Origin: an uncultured Muribaculum sp. | GTDB lineage: Bacteria > Bacteroidota > Bacteroidia > Bacteroidales > Muribaculaceae | DNA length: 64,000 nucleotides | Direction of reading: 5' to 3' | Assembly (NCBI GenBank): GCA_910578835.1 | Contig: CAJTSK010000005.1 | Coordinates: forward strand, 1-64,000 | Part shown: one piece after another, positions 1 through 9,749 of the stretch | Position numbering within the stretch: the first letter of the stretch is position 1 | Layout of the letters: each line of letters begins with the position of its first letter | Translations under genes and position numbers: made by a program | The notes under the pieces: model-generated | Databases searched by the model: none | What the model was told of the DNA's origin: nothing | Seen by the model: only the letters and a program-made list of their open reading frames with translations

Positions 1-75
1 CTTTTCCGTATTGCAAACCTTTATGCTTATCCCCACTGATTTTCTACTGAGCCCATACACATTCGTCAAGCACAG

Positions 76-110
76 AAAAAAAGGTCACAAACCGGGATGA
101 TTTGTGACCT
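76..110 (-). terminator. Terminator after tRNA-Arg
   Basis: On the minus strand a ten-pair stem (AGGTCACAAA with its complement, 9-base loop) runs straight into a T-run of about seven. It is a canonical intrinsic terminator five bases after the tRNA. Confidence 0.85.
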
Positions 111-115
111 ATACG

Positions 116-189
116 TGATCCGGATGCGACTCGAACGCATGACCGTCTGCTTAGAAGGCAGATGCTCTATCCAGCTGAGCTACCGGACC
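116..189 (-). tRNA. tRNA-Arg (anticodon TCT)
   Basis: Read on the minus strand the 74 bases fold as a full cloverleaf. The acceptor stem GGTCCGG pairs with CCGGATC (one G-U), the discriminator base is A, and the T-loop is TTCGAGT in a five-pair stem. The anticodon loop CTTCTAA gives TCT, which reads AGA. No CCA is encoded. A TAACTTTG box lies just upstream and a hairpin with a T-run just downstream. Confidence 0.95.
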
Positions 190-205
190 GACCTTATTGA
201 GAGCG

Positions 206-213
206 CAAAGTTA
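206..213 (-). promoter_or_regulatory. Promoter -7 box for tRNA-Arg
   Basis: The minus strand reads TAACTTTG, an exact match to the Bacteroidota TAnnTTTG box, ending 16 bases before the tRNA 5' end. A weak -33-like GTTG sits about 20 bases further up. Confidence 0.6.
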
Positions 214-407
214 CGAGTTTTTATTGACTTTAACAACACCCTCGTTAAAGTTGGATGATTTTTTATCAAATTTTTAACACCCGACAATTAACCATACTAA
301 ATATTTGTTGTCTTTTTTTGTTCCCGATATTAGACGTGGTTAAATTTTTGTTGCTACTTTTGCATTGCATATTCAACTTGACTTTTACTCAACCTATATT
401 ATTCATT

Positions 408-1430
408 ATGAGATTTGCTGAAATTCGGTTATTTTTAGTTTTTTTGCTCACTGCCACATGTTTATCTCCCCTACTTAGTGCCGCTGAAAAAGTTGACTAC
501 ACACCCCATATCCACGGTACAGTCAGAACCCGCTTTGAGGTTGCGACCGAATCAGGCAAATACCGCTTTCAAGTACGCAACGCCCGCGTGAGCCTTGACG
601 GAAAGATAGCCCCGACAATCGACTATTATATCAACACCGACCTCTGCGACCGCGGCTCGATGAAGATACTTGATGTGTGGGCACGCATATACGCCACAAA
701 GGAACTTGGATTTCAAGCAGGACAGTTCCGAATGCCATTTGGAGTCGACCCCTTCCGCGGACCTAACACCTACTATTTTGCCAACCGCTCATTTATCGGC
801 AAGCAGGTGTGTAATGTAAGGGCGGTGGGAGTCAAGGCGATGTATACGTTTTCTACACTTCCGCTCTCAGCTGAGGCGGGAGTGTTTAACCCTACTACCA
901 TAGGCGACCACTCAGGCTGGAACAGCAGTCTCGCGTTTGCAGCAAAGGTCACCTACAGTATTGGCAATGTAAAACTTGCCACCGGATTTCAATCCATAAT
1001 CCCCGACTCTGTGCGCACCAATCTTATCGACGGCGCAGTCACCTGGAGCGCCGGACGATGGACAGTCGAAGGCGAATATATGTACAAGCATTACACGGCA
1101 CAACGCCATAAGCCTTGTCACGCCTACAACGTTTTTGCCAACTACCAGATGCCGATAAAAGCGGGCGTATTTAACAGGCTGTCGTTTCAAGGACGTTTCG
1201 ACGGCATGACTGCCCACAGCAACGCTATCCGCAACGATGAGGGACAGCTCATCACCAACGACCCCGCACGCAACCGCATCACAATCGGCGCTACCATCAG
1301 CTACATCAAGAGTAAAAATCTGTTTCTTGACATTCGCGCCAATTATGAAAAATATTTCTACCACCACGATGTAACTACCACTCCCGACACCGGAGACAAG
1401 GCACTTGTAGAACTCGTTTTAAGATTCTGA
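408..1430 (+). CDS. Outer-membrane porin, phosphate-selective porin (OprO/OprP) type
   Basis: This 340-residue protein has an N-terminal signal peptide (about residues 1-24, cleavage near SAAEK). It continues as alternating amphipathic beta strands and ends in ...LRF, the terminal aromatic that closes many outer-membrane barrels. The FQVRNARVSLDG segment and the GQFRMPFG segment are typical of the OprO/OprP porin family. The start at 408 is preferred to an in-frame ATG at 255, because the upstream part would put an odd hydrophobic stretch before a complete signal peptide and a TACTTTTG box lies at 355-362. A Fur-family gene begins two bases after the stop, so the two are probably co-transcribed. 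Substrate is not deducible. Confidence 0.75.
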   Translation: MRFAEIRLFLVFLLTATCLSPLLSAAEKVDYTPHIHGTVRTRFEVATESGKYRFQVRNARVSLDGKIAPTIDYYINTDLCDRGSMKILDVWARIYATKELGFQAGQFRMPFGVDPFRGPNTYYFANRSFIGKQVCNVRAVGVKAMYTFSTLPLSAEAGVFNPTTIGDHSGWNSSLAFAAKVTYSIGNVKLATGFQSIIPDSVRTNLIDGAVTWSAGRWTVEGEYMYKHYTAQRHKPCHAYNVFANYQMPIKAGVFNRLSFQGRFDGMTAHSNAIRNDEGQLITNDPARNRITIGATISYIKSKNLFLDIRANYEKYFYHHDVTTTPDTGDKALVELVLRF

Positions 1431-1432
1431 TT

Positions 1433-1849
1433 ATGGAAAATGTCGAATCCACGCTCACTCTCCACGGAGTGCGACCCACAGCAGTAAGAATACTAATTTA
1501 CAGAGTACTGCAGCAATTTAACGACACATTCAGCATGACCGACGTAGAGACCGCCGCCGACACCCTCGACAAATCGACCATATTCCGCACATTGACGCTC
1601 TTCGCCGAACACCATCTGCTTCACGAGATTGAAGATGGCAGCGGGTCTAAAAAATATTGTCTTTGCCACAACGACCATGAATGCAGTGTCGAAGAGCTCC
1701 ACTGTCACTTCTACTGCGAGTCGTGTAAAAAGACATTTTGCCTTGACGAGGCACACATCCCGCCTGTCAACACCCCACCGGGTTTCATCGCACGCCAAGC
1801 CGAATACATAATCAAAGGCACCTGCGCCGACTGCGCAAAATCAGGATAA
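1433..1849 (+). CDS. Fur-family metal-responsive transcriptional regulator
   Basis: The 138-residue protein has the Fur fold: a winged helix over roughly residues 8-75, with the recognition segment around STIFRTLTLF, then a metal-binding and dimer domain. Two CxxC pairs (C95/C98 and C131/C134) form the structural zinc site. The HCHFYC stretch (residues 90-95) supplies His ligands for a regulatory metal. It starts two bases after the porin stop, so it may control that porin or be co-expressed with it. The sequence does not show whether the metal is iron, zinc or a peroxide-sensing site. The short N-terminus and CESCKKTF motif are compatible with a Zur-like member. Confidence 0.85.
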   Translation: MENVESTLTLHGVRPTAVRILIYRVLQQFNDTFSMTDVETAADTLDKSTIFRTLTLFAEHHLLHEIEDGSGSKKYCLCHNDHECSVEELHCHFYCESCKKTFCLDEAHIPPVNTPPGFIARQAEYIIKGTCADCAKSG

Positions 1850-1855
1850 CAAGAC

Positions 1856-1881
1856 AAAAGGCTGTGTCACCACAGCCTTTT
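1856..1881. terminator. Bidirectional terminator between fur-like gene and GH31 gene
   Basis: Stem GGCTGTG/CACAGCC with a 4-base loop, flanked by AAAA on the left and TTTT on the right, so it can stop transcription from both converging genes. Confidence 0.85.
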
Positions 1882-1891
1882 GTTGAGAGAA

Positions 1892-4333
1892 TTAGAGAAT
1901 AGTCGTAACAGGGAGACCTGTGTAATGAATGGTGGCGGTGGCGGAAGTGCCGGCGACTTTCACATGGAATGTGCGATTGGAAATCATACCGGGGAATGAG
2001 CCGCGACGCTCTCCTACCGTCAGTTGACGCTTCTTGTCGTCCCACTTAAATTCAATCTCGCTATACTGCCCTTTCTCATAATTATAGTTGTCAAACTCAT
2101 CTTCATAGAGCGTAAATGAGCCATCGGCTCCCGGATATACGCGTATCTCAAGCTCGTCCCACGGCTTCTCCTGAGCGTATTGCACATCAGGACCAAGAGG
2201 CAATATCGAACCGCCCTTAACATACACCGGAATGGTACCGATTGCCGATTCTTTCTCTATGGTCTTGCCGCCGCGATATTTTGCACCGGTCTCGAAATCC
2301 CACCATACAGCGCCCGCCGGGAGATACACCGAGGTCATCACAGGACGCAGAAAATCTACAGACTCTCCGGCACTGACATTAAACTTCTCTTTTCTGTCCC
2401 AGCCAGTATTTTCATCAGAGTTCGCTATCAGTTCAGGAGTGTAATGAGCCTTTACTATAGGAGCCACGAGCAGATTGTCACCAAACATATACTCATCAGT
2501 CATGTTCCACACCTTTTTATCACCGGGGAAATCCATCGGCAAAGCCTTCATCATGCTACCTCCGCGGGAAGTCATGTTCCATGAGGTAGAATAAATGTAG
2601 GGAAGCAGCGTGTAACGCAAACGTATGGCGTCGGCAATCGCATCAAATACAGGTTCGCCTTTCTCACCGAAATAATATACCTCACGCTTTATGTCGGCAC
2701 CGTGGCTGCGCATCATCGGGGTAAACACACCCATTTGCATCCATCTCACAAACAGTTCCTGGAAAAGAGGATTTTTTACAGCAGAATTAGGACCGGCGTT
2801 ATTATATGCGCTACAGAAAAATCCGCCGAGGTCGCTATTGACATTCGGGTTTCCGGTCAATGAAAAATTCAGCATTGCCGGTATCTGTTTGCGCAGATTC
2901 TGCCAACTTGAAGTGACATCTCCGGTCCACACATTACATCCGTAACGCTGCTGACCCGTATAGCCCGAACGCGTAAGTATAAACACACGCTTGGCAGAGT
3001 CGACAGCACGCTGATGGTCATACACTCCACCGACTGTCATAAGCGGATAAGCATTTCTCACCTTGCGGAAAGAGCCGAGATAAGTAGGCGTGTCGAAATC
3101 TTCCTTGGTAGGGTTGAAATGGTCAGGCTCGGTAGAGTCCATCCACCAGCCGTCGATACCGAAATCATGTAGACGGCTGAGATTTTTCCAGTATATGTCA
3201 CGTGCCTCCGGGCTGTATGCATCGTAAACCCTCACTCCCGAAGGATAGTCCATGCGCGGAGGCCAAATGTGAGATATGCCCGACTGCGGCCAAGTCTCGA
3301 TATTAAACAGCAGTCCCTTTTCAGCAAGCTCGCGATAGGGCTTTGTCTGTGGACCAAACGATGACCATATCGATATAATCATCTTTGCATTCTGAGAATG
3401 GATGTCATCAACCATCTTCTGCGGATTGGTAAACTCGGGACTCATAAACTCCATGGCGTTCCACAGATAATTATTGCCCCAATATTGCCAGTCCTGGATT
3501 ATACCGTCAAGAGGCACACCTATCTCCCGGTACTTACTGACCACTCCGGTAATCTCATCCTGCGACTTATAACGCTCCCTGCTCTGCCAGAAGCCATAGG
3601 CCCACAACGGAAACATCGGCACATTGCCGGTCAAATGACGCAATCCAGCAATCACGCCATCCATATTTCCTCCATATATAAAATAATAGTCTATGCCTTT
3701 TGCCACTTCCGACTCAAATGCCGTCACCTCACCATTGTCAAGAAAGTCGGTAGGCGAATAATTGTCCCATATCACTCCATAACCTTTGACCGAAACAAAC
3801 ACAGGGATACCATCCTCTACATTTCCGGGCATCAGCTTGCGGTTGACTCCGCGCTGTGACAGATTGCCATTTTCAAGATTACCGAGACCGTAGACCGGTT
3901 CATTTTTTTCGAGTCGGAAATCCTGTCTTACTTTGTAGGCTTTTTCTCCGGCATCGTCAGTCACTGTCATTGCCATGCCCTGCTCGGCAAGCAGCAATCC
4001 GCCCGCAGGCTTATAAAATGAGACATCGCCCGTGACAGTATTGACATCGACGCGCAGACCCGATGACTGCAAGCGCAGATTTTTTCCATTCTCCTTGACT
4101 GTAAATTCTACCGTCTCAGGACCATTAATCACCGAATAACTCTCACCCGTGGAGGCTACCCCGGCAGGCAATTTCACCACCCTCACAGCCGACGGCGTAT
4201 AATACTGCACATCCACCTCCACCGAATCAATTGTAACCTTTACGCCCTCCGCCGTCTTGACATAATCGGCAGCCAAGCCGGAGAAAGAAGAAACCACACT
4301 GCTCACCAGCAGCGTCAATAACTGTTTTTTCAT
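1892..4333 (-). CDS. Secreted GH31 alpha-glycosidase (alpha-xylosidase/alpha-glucosidase)
   Basis: An 813-residue enzyme with a signal peptide (residues 1-22). An N-terminal beta-sandwich is followed by the GH31 barrel (about 240-600) and C-terminal beta domains of the DUF5110 kind. The nucleophile is D399 in DGWWMDSTEPD; the acid/base is probably D472 in WTGDVTSSW. The family retains configuration and removes alpha-linked glucose or xylose from non-reducing ends. The WWMDSTEPD form of the motif resembles Bacteroidota alpha-xylosidases acting on xyloglucan fragments, but that substrate is inferred. It stands alone, not in a SusC/SusD locus, and is divergent from the nucleoside phosphorylase gene. 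Export to periplasm or surface is expected. Confidence 0.9.
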   Translation of the reverse strand: MKKQLLTLLVSSVVSSFSGLAADYVKTAEGVKVTIDSVEVDVQYYTPSAVRVVKLPAGVASTGESYSVINGPETVEFTVKENGKNLRLQSSGLRVDVNTVTGDVSFYKPAGGLLLAEQGMAMTVTDDAGEKAYKVRQDFRLEKNEPVYGLGNLENGNLSQRGVNRKLMPGNVEDGIPVFVSVKGYGVIWDNYSPTDFLDNGEVTAFESEVAKGIDYYFIYGGNMDGVIAGLRHLTGNVPMFPLWAYGFWQSRERYKSQDEITGVVSKYREIGVPLDGIIQDWQYWGNNYLWNAMEFMSPEFTNPQKMVDDIHSQNAKMIISIWSSFGPQTKPYRELAEKGLLFNIETWPQSGISHIWPPRMDYPSGVRVYDAYSPEARDIYWKNLSRLHDFGIDGWWMDSTEPDHFNPTKEDFDTPTYLGSFRKVRNAYPLMTVGGVYDHQRAVDSAKRVFILTRSGYTGQQRYGCNVWTGDVTSSWQNLRKQIPAMLNFSLTGNPNVNSDLGGFFCSAYNNAGPNSAVKNPLFQELFVRWMQMGVFTPMMRSHGADIKREVYYFGEKGEPVFDAIADAIRLRYTLLPYIYSTSWNMTSRGGSMMKALPMDFPGDKKVWNMTDEYMFGDNLLVAPIVKAHYTPELIANSDENTGWDRKEKFNVSAGESVDFLRPVMTSVYLPAGAVWWDFETGAKYRGGKTIEKESAIGTIPVYVKGGSILPLGPDVQYAQEKPWDELEIRVYPGADGSFTLYEDEFDNYNYEKGQYSEIEFKWDDKKRQLTVGERRGSFPGMISNRTFHVKVAGTSATATIHYTGLPVTTIL

Positions 4334-4375
4334 GATTTATTCCGTTTTAATTAACCTTTATTTGAAAATCCTGTA

Positions 4376-4397
4376 CAAATTTATCTCTACAAATTTA
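4376..4397 (-). promoter_or_regulatory. Possible promoter boxes for the GH31 gene
   Basis: Two TAAATTTG sequences on the minus strand (4376-4383 and 4390-4397) fit TAnnTTTG at 43-64 bases from the start codon. No TTTG lies at the usual distance, and the region is AT-rich, so this is weak. Confidence 0.3.
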
Positions 4398-4518
4398 GCA
4401 AATTATCGACAAAATTTCACTAAATTCGCCAAAGAAAGCCAATTAAAATTTAACAGTAACGGAACCTGCCGGCCCCTTGCGGTGTTCTAATATCAAAACA
4501 ACCCAAAATTCAATAGTC

Positions 4519-5394
4519 ATGGACAAGCGACACATCGAATCATCGGAAATGATTATCAATCCCGATGGTACAATATTTCATCTTCACCTGCACCCCTCAC
4601 AGCTCTGTGACCGCATAATACTTGTCGGCGACCCGGGACGCGTCGACATGGTAGCGTCATTCTTTGACACCCGCACCTTTGAAGTCTCATCAAGAGAATT
4701 TCATACAATAGGCGGCACTTACAAAGGCAAGCCCATCATGTGTCTCAGCCACGGCATCGGCCCCGACAACATCGACATCGTGCTCAACGAGCTTGACGCC
4801 CTTGCCAATGTGGATTTCGAGACCAGAGAGGTGAAACCTGAACACCGCACACTCACCCTCGTGAGGATAGGCACGTCGGGAGCACTACAGCCTGAACTGA
4901 TACTCGGCACTCCTGTAATAGCAGAACACTCAATCGGATTTGACGGGGTGTTAAACTATTACGCAGGACGCAACCGCGTAGCCGACCTTGACTTTGAACG
5001 TGCATTTTGCGAGGCCGTCAACTGGAGCAGCCTTCTTCCCGCACCTTATGTGGTAAAAGCCGACAGCGACCTGGTAAAGCAGATCGGGGGCGACGACATG
5101 GTGTGTGGATGCACTATCAGCGCAGTAGGCTTCTATGGACCGCAGGGACGCGAGCTGAGACTCCCCCTCGCCAATCCCGACCTAAACAAAAATATCGAGG
5201 CATTCCGCTATAAAGGACGCGCCATCACTAACTACGAGATGGAGAGCGCGCCGCTGCAAGGACTCGCCCTATTGATGGGACACCGTGCCATGACTGTATG
5301 CTCAATCATAGCCAACCGTGTCAACACGACCGCATCGCCCAACTATAAGACAGCCATCCACGATCTCATCAAAACCGTGCTTGACCGTATCTGA
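4519..5394 (+). CDS. Nucleoside phosphorylase, uridine-phosphorylase type
   Basis: The 291-residue protein starts at the ATG at 4519 ([11 protein letters not shown]); an ATG 42 bases earlier would add an unlikely tail. Family marks are the phosphate-binding VGDPGR near residue 38, the SHGIGPDNI motif, a VRIGTSGAL strand, and NYEMESAPL, where the Glu contacts the ribose. The enzyme would cleave uridine (or a related nucleoside) with phosphate to base and ribose-1-phosphate in the cytoplasm. This fits the pyrimidine salvage kinase udk elsewhere in the window. It has its own transcription unit, facing away from the GH31 gene. Confidence 0.85.
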   Translation: MDKRHIESSEMIINPDGTIFHLHLHPSQLCDRIILVGDPGRVDMVASFFDTRTFEVSSREFHTIGGTYKGKPIMCLSHGIGPDNIDIVLNELDALANVDFETREVKPEHRTLTLVRIGTSGALQPELILGTPVIAEHSIGFDGVLNYYAGRNRVADLDFERAFCEAVNWSSLLPAPYVVKADSDLVKQIGGDDMVCGCTISAVGFYGPQGRELRLPLANPDLNKNIEAFRYKGRAITNYEMESAPLQGLALLMGHRAMTVCSIIANRVNTTASPNYKTAIHDLIKTVLDRI

Positions 5395-5464
5395 CACCAC
5401 TCCTTCTCCTATCTCCCATCATTTTTGTTAGAGCGCATTCTTTTCTCATTTCGTTTCTTTATCG

Positions 5465-5472
5465 TATCTTTG
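5465..5472 (+). promoter_or_regulatory. Promoter -7 box for hisS
   Basis: TATCTTTG, an exact Bacteroidota -7 box, 29 bases before the hisS ATG. A TTTC rather than TTTG lies about 20 bases upstream. Confidence 0.6.
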
Positions 5473-5501
5473 CAGAAAATATAAATATCTGCAAAATCAT
5501 T

Positions 5502-6866
5502 ATGGCACAGAAACCGTCGATTCCCAAAGGCACACGCGACTTCTCTCCCGTTGAGATGGCTCGCCGCAACTATATATTTGATACAATCCGCGAAGTATTC
5601 CACCTCTTTGGCTTCAAGCAGATCGAGACCCCTTCGATGGAAAACCTGTCAACCCTTATGGGCAAGTACGGCGAAGAAGGCGACAAGCTGCTGTTCAAGA
5701 TTCTTAATTCCGGCGACTATCTCCGCGGCGTAGACAAATCGCTCCTTGACGGAGAAGCCTCAGGCAAGCTCACGTCACAACTATCGGAAAAGGGATTGCG
5801 CTACGACCTTACCGTGCCATTTGCACGATATGTAGTACAGCACCGTGCCGAGCTACAGTTCCCCTTCAAGCGTTTTCAGATTCAGCCTGTGTGGCGTGCC
5901 GACCGTCCACAGAAAGGTCGCTACCGCGAGTTTTACCAGTGTGACGCTGATATCGTAGGCTCCGACTCGCTTGTCAACGAGGTAGAGCTGCTTCAGCTTA
6001 TCGACGAGGTGTTCAGCCGTCTGAAAATCAATATCGCCATCAAGCTCAACAACCGCAAGGTGCTTGCCGGAATAGCCGAGCTTATCGGTGCACCCGAAAA
6101 GATAGTAGATATCACCGTGGCAATCGACAAGATTGACAAAATAGGCATTGAAAATGTCAACAACGAGCTACGTGAACGCGGACTTGAAGAGTCGGCAATC
6201 GAAGCATTGCAGCCAATACTTGCTATCGACGGCACTCTTGATGAACGTCTTGCAAAACTTGACGAGATACTCTCTGTGTCAGAGACCGGCAAGAAGGGCG
6301 TGGAGGAGCTTCGCTATGTGGTCAATGAGACCATGACACTCGGGCTTAACGCAGAGCTTGACCTTGATGTGTCGCTCGCGCGCGGTCTTAATTACTACAC
6401 CGGCACAATCATAGAAGTGAAAGCCAAAGATGTGCAGATAGGCTCAATCACCGGTGGCGGACGCTATGACAACCTTACGGGTGTGTTCGGTATGCCCGGT
6501 GTCTCAGGTGTCGGCATCTCATTTGGCGCCGACCGCATCTACGATGTGCTCAACACCCTTGAGCTATATCCCGAAAACACTTCGGCCTCCACTACTGTCA
6601 TATTCACCAATTTCGGTGAGAAGGAAGCTGCCGAGTCCATGAAAGCCATCAAGCAGCTGCGCGCCCATGGCATCACTGCCGAAATATACCCCGACTGCGC
6701 CAAGATGAAAAAGCAGATGGCATATGCCAACGCGCTCAACATACCCTACGTGGCGATAATCGGCGACACAGAGCTTGCCGAGGGTAAGGTGACACTTAAA
6801 AACATGACTACCGGCGACCAGGCAACCCTCGATATTGACAGCATTATCACCGAGTTAAAGAAATAA
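5502..6866 (+). CDS. hisS: Histidyl-tRNA synthetase
   Basis: A class II aminoacyl-tRNA synthetase of 454 residues. It opens with the family signature PKGTRDFSP. Motif 2 lies around the [21 protein letters not shown] region, and the histidine-specific RGLNYYTG motif is near residue 290. A GGGRYDNL motif 3 strand and a C-terminal anticodon-binding domain (about 365-454) follow. It charges tRNA-His in the cytoplasm. Only 19 bases separate its stop from umuD, and no promoter is visible in that gap. Confidence 0.97.
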   Translation: MAQKPSIPKGTRDFSPVEMARRNYIFDTIREVFHLFGFKQIETPSMENLSTLMGKYGEEGDKLLFKILNSGDYLRGVDKSLLDGEASGKLTSQLSEKGLRYDLTVPFARYVVQHRAELQFPFKRFQIQPVWRADRPQKGRYREFYQCDADIVGSDSLVNEVELLQLIDEVFSRLKINIAIKLNNRKVLAGIAELIGAPEKIVDITVAIDKIDKIGIENVNNELRERGLEESAIEALQPILAIDGTLDERLAKLDEILSVSETGKKGVEELRYVVNETMTLGLNAELDLDVSLARGLNYYTGTIIEVKAKDVQIGSITGGGRYDNLTGVFGMPGVSGVGISFGADRIYDVLNTLELYPENTSASTTVIFTNFGEKEAAESMKAIKQLRAHGITAEIYPDCAKMKKQMAYANALNIPYVAIIGDTELAEGKVTLKNMTTGDQATLDIDSIITELKK

Positions 6867-6885
6867 GTCAGGGGAAAAACGCCAA

Positions 6886-7347
6886 ATGAGCGAAAACCGG
6901 CAGCCGACAGGCGACTTGACCATCTGCAGCATCGACACATCCACATCTCTCAGTCTACCATATGCCGACGGAGGGATAAAAGCAGGATTCCCGTCGCCCG
7001 CACAAGACCGTCTTAACGAGACGATTGACCTCAACAGCGAGATAGTGAACCATCCCGCCTCTACTTTCTATGGGCGCGTAACAGGCGACTCCATGATTGA
7101 GGAAGGAATCGATGATGGCGACATATTGGTAATCGACCGCTCTCTTGAACCGCTCAACGGCGACCTCGCCGTGTGCTGCATCGATGGTGAATTTACAGTA
7201 AAACGCCTGAAAGTAGAGCGCCACCGCGTGTTGCTTCTTCCGTCAAATCGCAATTACCGCCCTATTGAGGTAAGGGAGGATGATGATTTCACTGTGTGGG
7301 GCATCGTGACCCATACTATAAAGAAAAACAGGCGGAGAAGACAATGA
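6886..7347 (+). CDS. umuD: UmuD-like S24 autoprotease, subunit of the translesion polymerase
   Basis: A 153-residue LexA/UmuD-family protein without a DNA-binding domain. The self-cleavage site is A33-G34 in IKAGFPSPA. The catalytic dyad is S69 in GDSM and K106 in TVKRL. In the family, RecA filaments trigger cleavage and the processed dimer joins UmuC to form DNA polymerase V. Its stop overlaps the umuC start (ATGA at 7344-7347), so translation is probably coupled. The gene lies 19 bases after hisS. Confidence 0.92.
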   Translation: MSENRQPTGDLTICSIDTSTSLSLPYADGGIKAGFPSPAQDRLNETIDLNSEIVNHPASTFYGRVTGDSMIEEGIDDGDILVIDRSLEPLNGDLAVCCIDGEFTVKRLKVERHRVLLLPSNRNYRPIEVREDDDFTVWGIVTHTIKKNRRRRQ

Positions 7348-8609
7348 TAGGTCTTGTAGACTGCAACAACTTCTTTGTGTCTTGTGAACGCGTGTTCCGT
7401 CCTGAACTACGCAACCGGCCTGTAATAGTACTGAGCAACAATGACGGCTGTGTGGTGGCGATGTCCAATGAAGCAAAGGCACTCGGAATAAAGCGCGGTG
7501 TGCCTTTATTCAAAATACGTGACATCGTGGAAGCCTACGATATTGTATCATTTTCAGGCAACCACAGGCTATATAGTGATATGTCACGACGCGTAATGGC
7601 GACCCTCAACTCGATTGCCGACGACATTGAAATATCGTCAGTCGACGAGGCATTCATTGACCTCGAAAACATCGGGAATGAGAAACTGGCTGAATATGGT
7701 GTCAATCTCGTAAAGAAAGTGAAGCGTGATGTAGGCATACCTGTGTCGGTAGGCATAGCCCCCAACCGCACACTTGCAAAAGTAGCGGCACGTTTCGCCA
7801 AGAAATATCCCGGCTACAAGGGAGCTTGCGTGATAGACACCGTAGAAAAAGCACGCAAAGCACTGTCGCTTACCGCAATCGGCGATGTATGGGGCATAGG
7901 TCCGCGCATTGCAAAGCGGCTAACCGAATCAGGGATAACCGACGCCATGCAGTTTGCCGACACACCGGAAGATACAGTGACCGCGCGCTACAACATAATG
8001 CTCCAGCGCACCTGGCGAGAGCTAAACGGCGACAGATGTATTGAAAGCGACACCGAACGCCCCACCCAAAAGACACTCACCATATCGCGTACATTTGCCA
8101 CTGATTTCTACGAGTATCAAGACCTGGAAGATGCCATCTCCCGGTTTGCGGCAAACGTGGCTGAACGTCTGCGTCGCAGAGAGCTATATTGCGTGGAGCT
8201 GACTGTGTTTATAGCCACCAACCGCCATCGCACCGACCGCGAGCAATATTCCAACTGCGCCCAGCGCACCTTGCTTGACGCCACCAACGACTCCATTGAC
8301 CTGTGTAAAGAAGCGAAGATGGCGCTTAAATCCATTTTCCGCCCCGGCTACGGCTACAAGCGTGCCGGAGTAACCGCCACACGCATACTTGACAAGGAGC
8401 ATGTGCAACCCACGCTATTTGAAGACAGGGAAAGCAAAGAACGGCGCAAAAAGCTTATGGTGACCATTGACAATATCAACTGCGGCGGCATCGAGCGCGT
8501 ACACCTCGCATCGTCGCCCTCAATGGACAATTGCACCCGCCACGAAAGAGTGTCACGCCTATATACCCAGCGTCTAAGCGACATCATCGAGATAAATTGC
8601 CGCAAATAA
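7344..8609 (+). CDS. umuC: UmuC-like Y-family DNA polymerase (DNA polymerase V catalytic subunit)
   Basis: 421 residues from the ATG overlapping the umuD stop. Metal-binding acidic residues are D6 ([10 protein letters not shown]) and D101/E102 ([10 protein letters not shown]). A helix-hairpin-helix region follows at about 170-200 ([14 protein letters not shown]), then the little-finger domain and a C-terminal UmuC tail (about 330-421). It copies past DNA lesions at the price of mutation. An ATG 48 bases earlier is in frame but lies inside umuD and would only add residues before the catalytic strand. Confidence 0.93.
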   Translation: MIGLVDCNNFFVSCERVFRPELRNRPVIVLSNNDGCVVAMSNEAKALGIKRGVPLFKIRDIVEAYDIVSFSGNHRLYSDMSRRVMATLNSIADDIEISSVDEAFIDLENIGNEKLAEYGVNLVKKVKRDVGIPVSVGIAPNRTLAKVAARFAKKYPGYKGACVIDTVEKARKALSLTAIGDVWGIGPRIAKRLTESGITDAMQFADTPEDTVTARYNIMLQRTWRELNGDRCIESDTERPTQKTLTISRTFATDFYEYQDLEDAISRFAANVAERLRRRELYCVELTVFIATNRHRTDREQYSNCAQRTLLDATNDSIDLCKEAKMALKSIFRPGYGYKRAGVTATRILDKEHVQPTLFEDRESKERRKKLMVTIDNINCGGIERVHLASSPSMDNCTRHERVSRLYTQRLSDIIEINCRK

Positions 8610-8641
8610 AAAGCCGCGTGACTGCCGGAGCAACCACGCGG
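8603..8641 (-). terminator. Terminator after rpoD
   Basis: Seven-pair stem CCGCGTG/CACGCGG with a 14-base loop. On the minus strand it is followed by CTTTTTATTTG, so it serves rpoD, which ends at 8667. On the plus strand the hairpin is followed by A's, so it is not a good stop for umuC. Confidence 0.75.
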
Positions 8642-8666
8642 TAAAAAAAACCGGGTCTACATGCAA

Positions 8667-9524
8667 TCAACCCAGATATGTCTTGAGCAACTTGCTCTTT
8701 TGTCCTTTAAGCCGACGTATAGCCTTCTCTTTAATCTGGCGCACGCGCTCTCGGGTCAAGTCAAATTTAGCACCAATCTCTTCCAGAGTCATCTCCTGGC
8801 AACCTATGCCGAAGAACATCTTCAAAATCTCGCGCTCGCGCTCATGGAGCTGACGAAGCGCACGCTCTACCTCTTTCGAGAGCGACTCCTGGGTAAGAGT
8901 GGCATCAGCCATTGGAGAGTCATCGTTGGTGAGCACGTCAAGAAGGCTGTTGTCCTCACCCTCCACGAAGGGAGCGTCGACCGAAATATGGCGACCCTGA
9001 ACCTTGAGGGTATCGGCAATCTTCTCAACCGGCACATCAAGCGCATCGGCAAGTTCCTCGGCAGAAGGACGACGCTCGTTTTCCTGCTCAAACTTTGACA
9101 GAGCCTTACCGATTTTGTTTAGCGAACCTACCTGGTTTAACGGAAGGCGCACAATACGCGACTGCTCTGCAAGAGCCTGAAGGATTGACTGGCGAATCCA
9201 CCATACGGCGTAGGAAATGAACTTGAAACCACGAGTCTCGTCAAACTTCTGCGCCGCCTTGATAAGTCCAAGGTTACCTTCATTAATCAGGTCGGGAAGA
9301 GAAAGTCCCTGATTCTGATACTGCTTTGCAACCGAAACAACAAAACGCAAATTAGCGCGGGTAAGCTTTTCAAGAGCCACCTGGTCGCCCTGTCTGATAC
9401 GCTGGGCAAGCTCCACCTCCTCTTCTACAGTGATAAGATCCTCACGACCAATCTCTTGCAGATACTTATCGAGCGATGCACTCTCTCGATTGGTGATTGA
9501 CTTTGTAATTTTTAATTGTCTCAT
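8667..9524 (-). CDS. rpoD: Primary RNA polymerase sigma factor (RpoD, Bacteroidota type)
   Basis: 285 residues with regions 1.2 to 4 but no region 1.1, as in Bacteroidota primary sigma factors. Visible are region 1.2 ([14 protein letters not shown]), region 2 ([29 protein letters not shown] and the WWIRQSI melting segment), region 3 and region 4.2 (the [17 protein letters not shown] helix-turn-helix). It directs core polymerase to the TTTG/TAnnTTTG promoters seen across this window. Confidence 0.95.
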   Translation of the reverse strand: MRQLKITKSITNRESASLDKYLQEIGREDLITVEEEVELAQRIRQGDQVALEKLTRANLRFVVSVAKQYQNQGLSLPDLINEGNLGLIKAAQKFDETRGFKFISYAVWWIRQSILQALAEQSRIVRLPLNQVGSLNKIGKALSKFEQENERRPSAEELADALDVPVEKIADTLKVQGRHISVDAPFVEGEDNSLLDVLTNDDSPMADATLTQESLSKEVERALRQLHEREREILKMFFGIGCQEMTLEEIGAKFDLTRERVRQIKEKAIRRLKGQKSKLLKTYLG

Positions 9525-9551
9525 CTGTTATTACACAAGATTTTAAACGTA

Positions 9552-9559
9552 CAAAGATA
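9552..9559 (-). promoter_or_regulatory. Promoter -7 box for rpoD
   Basis: Minus strand TATCTTTG, 27 bases upstream of the rpoD start codon; exact match to the Bacteroidota box, with no TTTG at the standard distance. Confidence 0.55.
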
Positions 9560-9690
9560 CAAAATTTTATTCAAATCATGCATCTCCGCCGGCATGTTTT
9601 TTATATGATATTATGATACTACAACGTCAAAACCGACTGAATAATTGTAAGATTATACTTTTTCAAGAATAAATATATTCCATTAAACAA

Positions 9691-9722
9691 GGCGGACACC
9701 GCTGCCAAGCAGGATGTCCGCC
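9691..9722 (-). terminator. Terminator after the DegP-like protease gene
   Basis: Eight-pair stem GGCGGACA/TGTCCGCC with a 16-base loop, 28 bases after the protease stop. The minus-strand 3' side is TTGTTTAA, a weak T-tract. Confidence 0.65.
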
Positions 9723-9749
9723 TCTATCATCACTTTATGTCAGTACTTT

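Noticed and set aside
255..407. Longer N-terminus for the porin
   Set aside because: It puts 51 odd residues before a complete signal peptide, and a -7 box lies within it at 355-362.
6886..7347. Phage repressor or LexA instead of UmuD
   Set aside because: There is no N-terminal DNA-binding domain and a umuC gene overlaps its stop.
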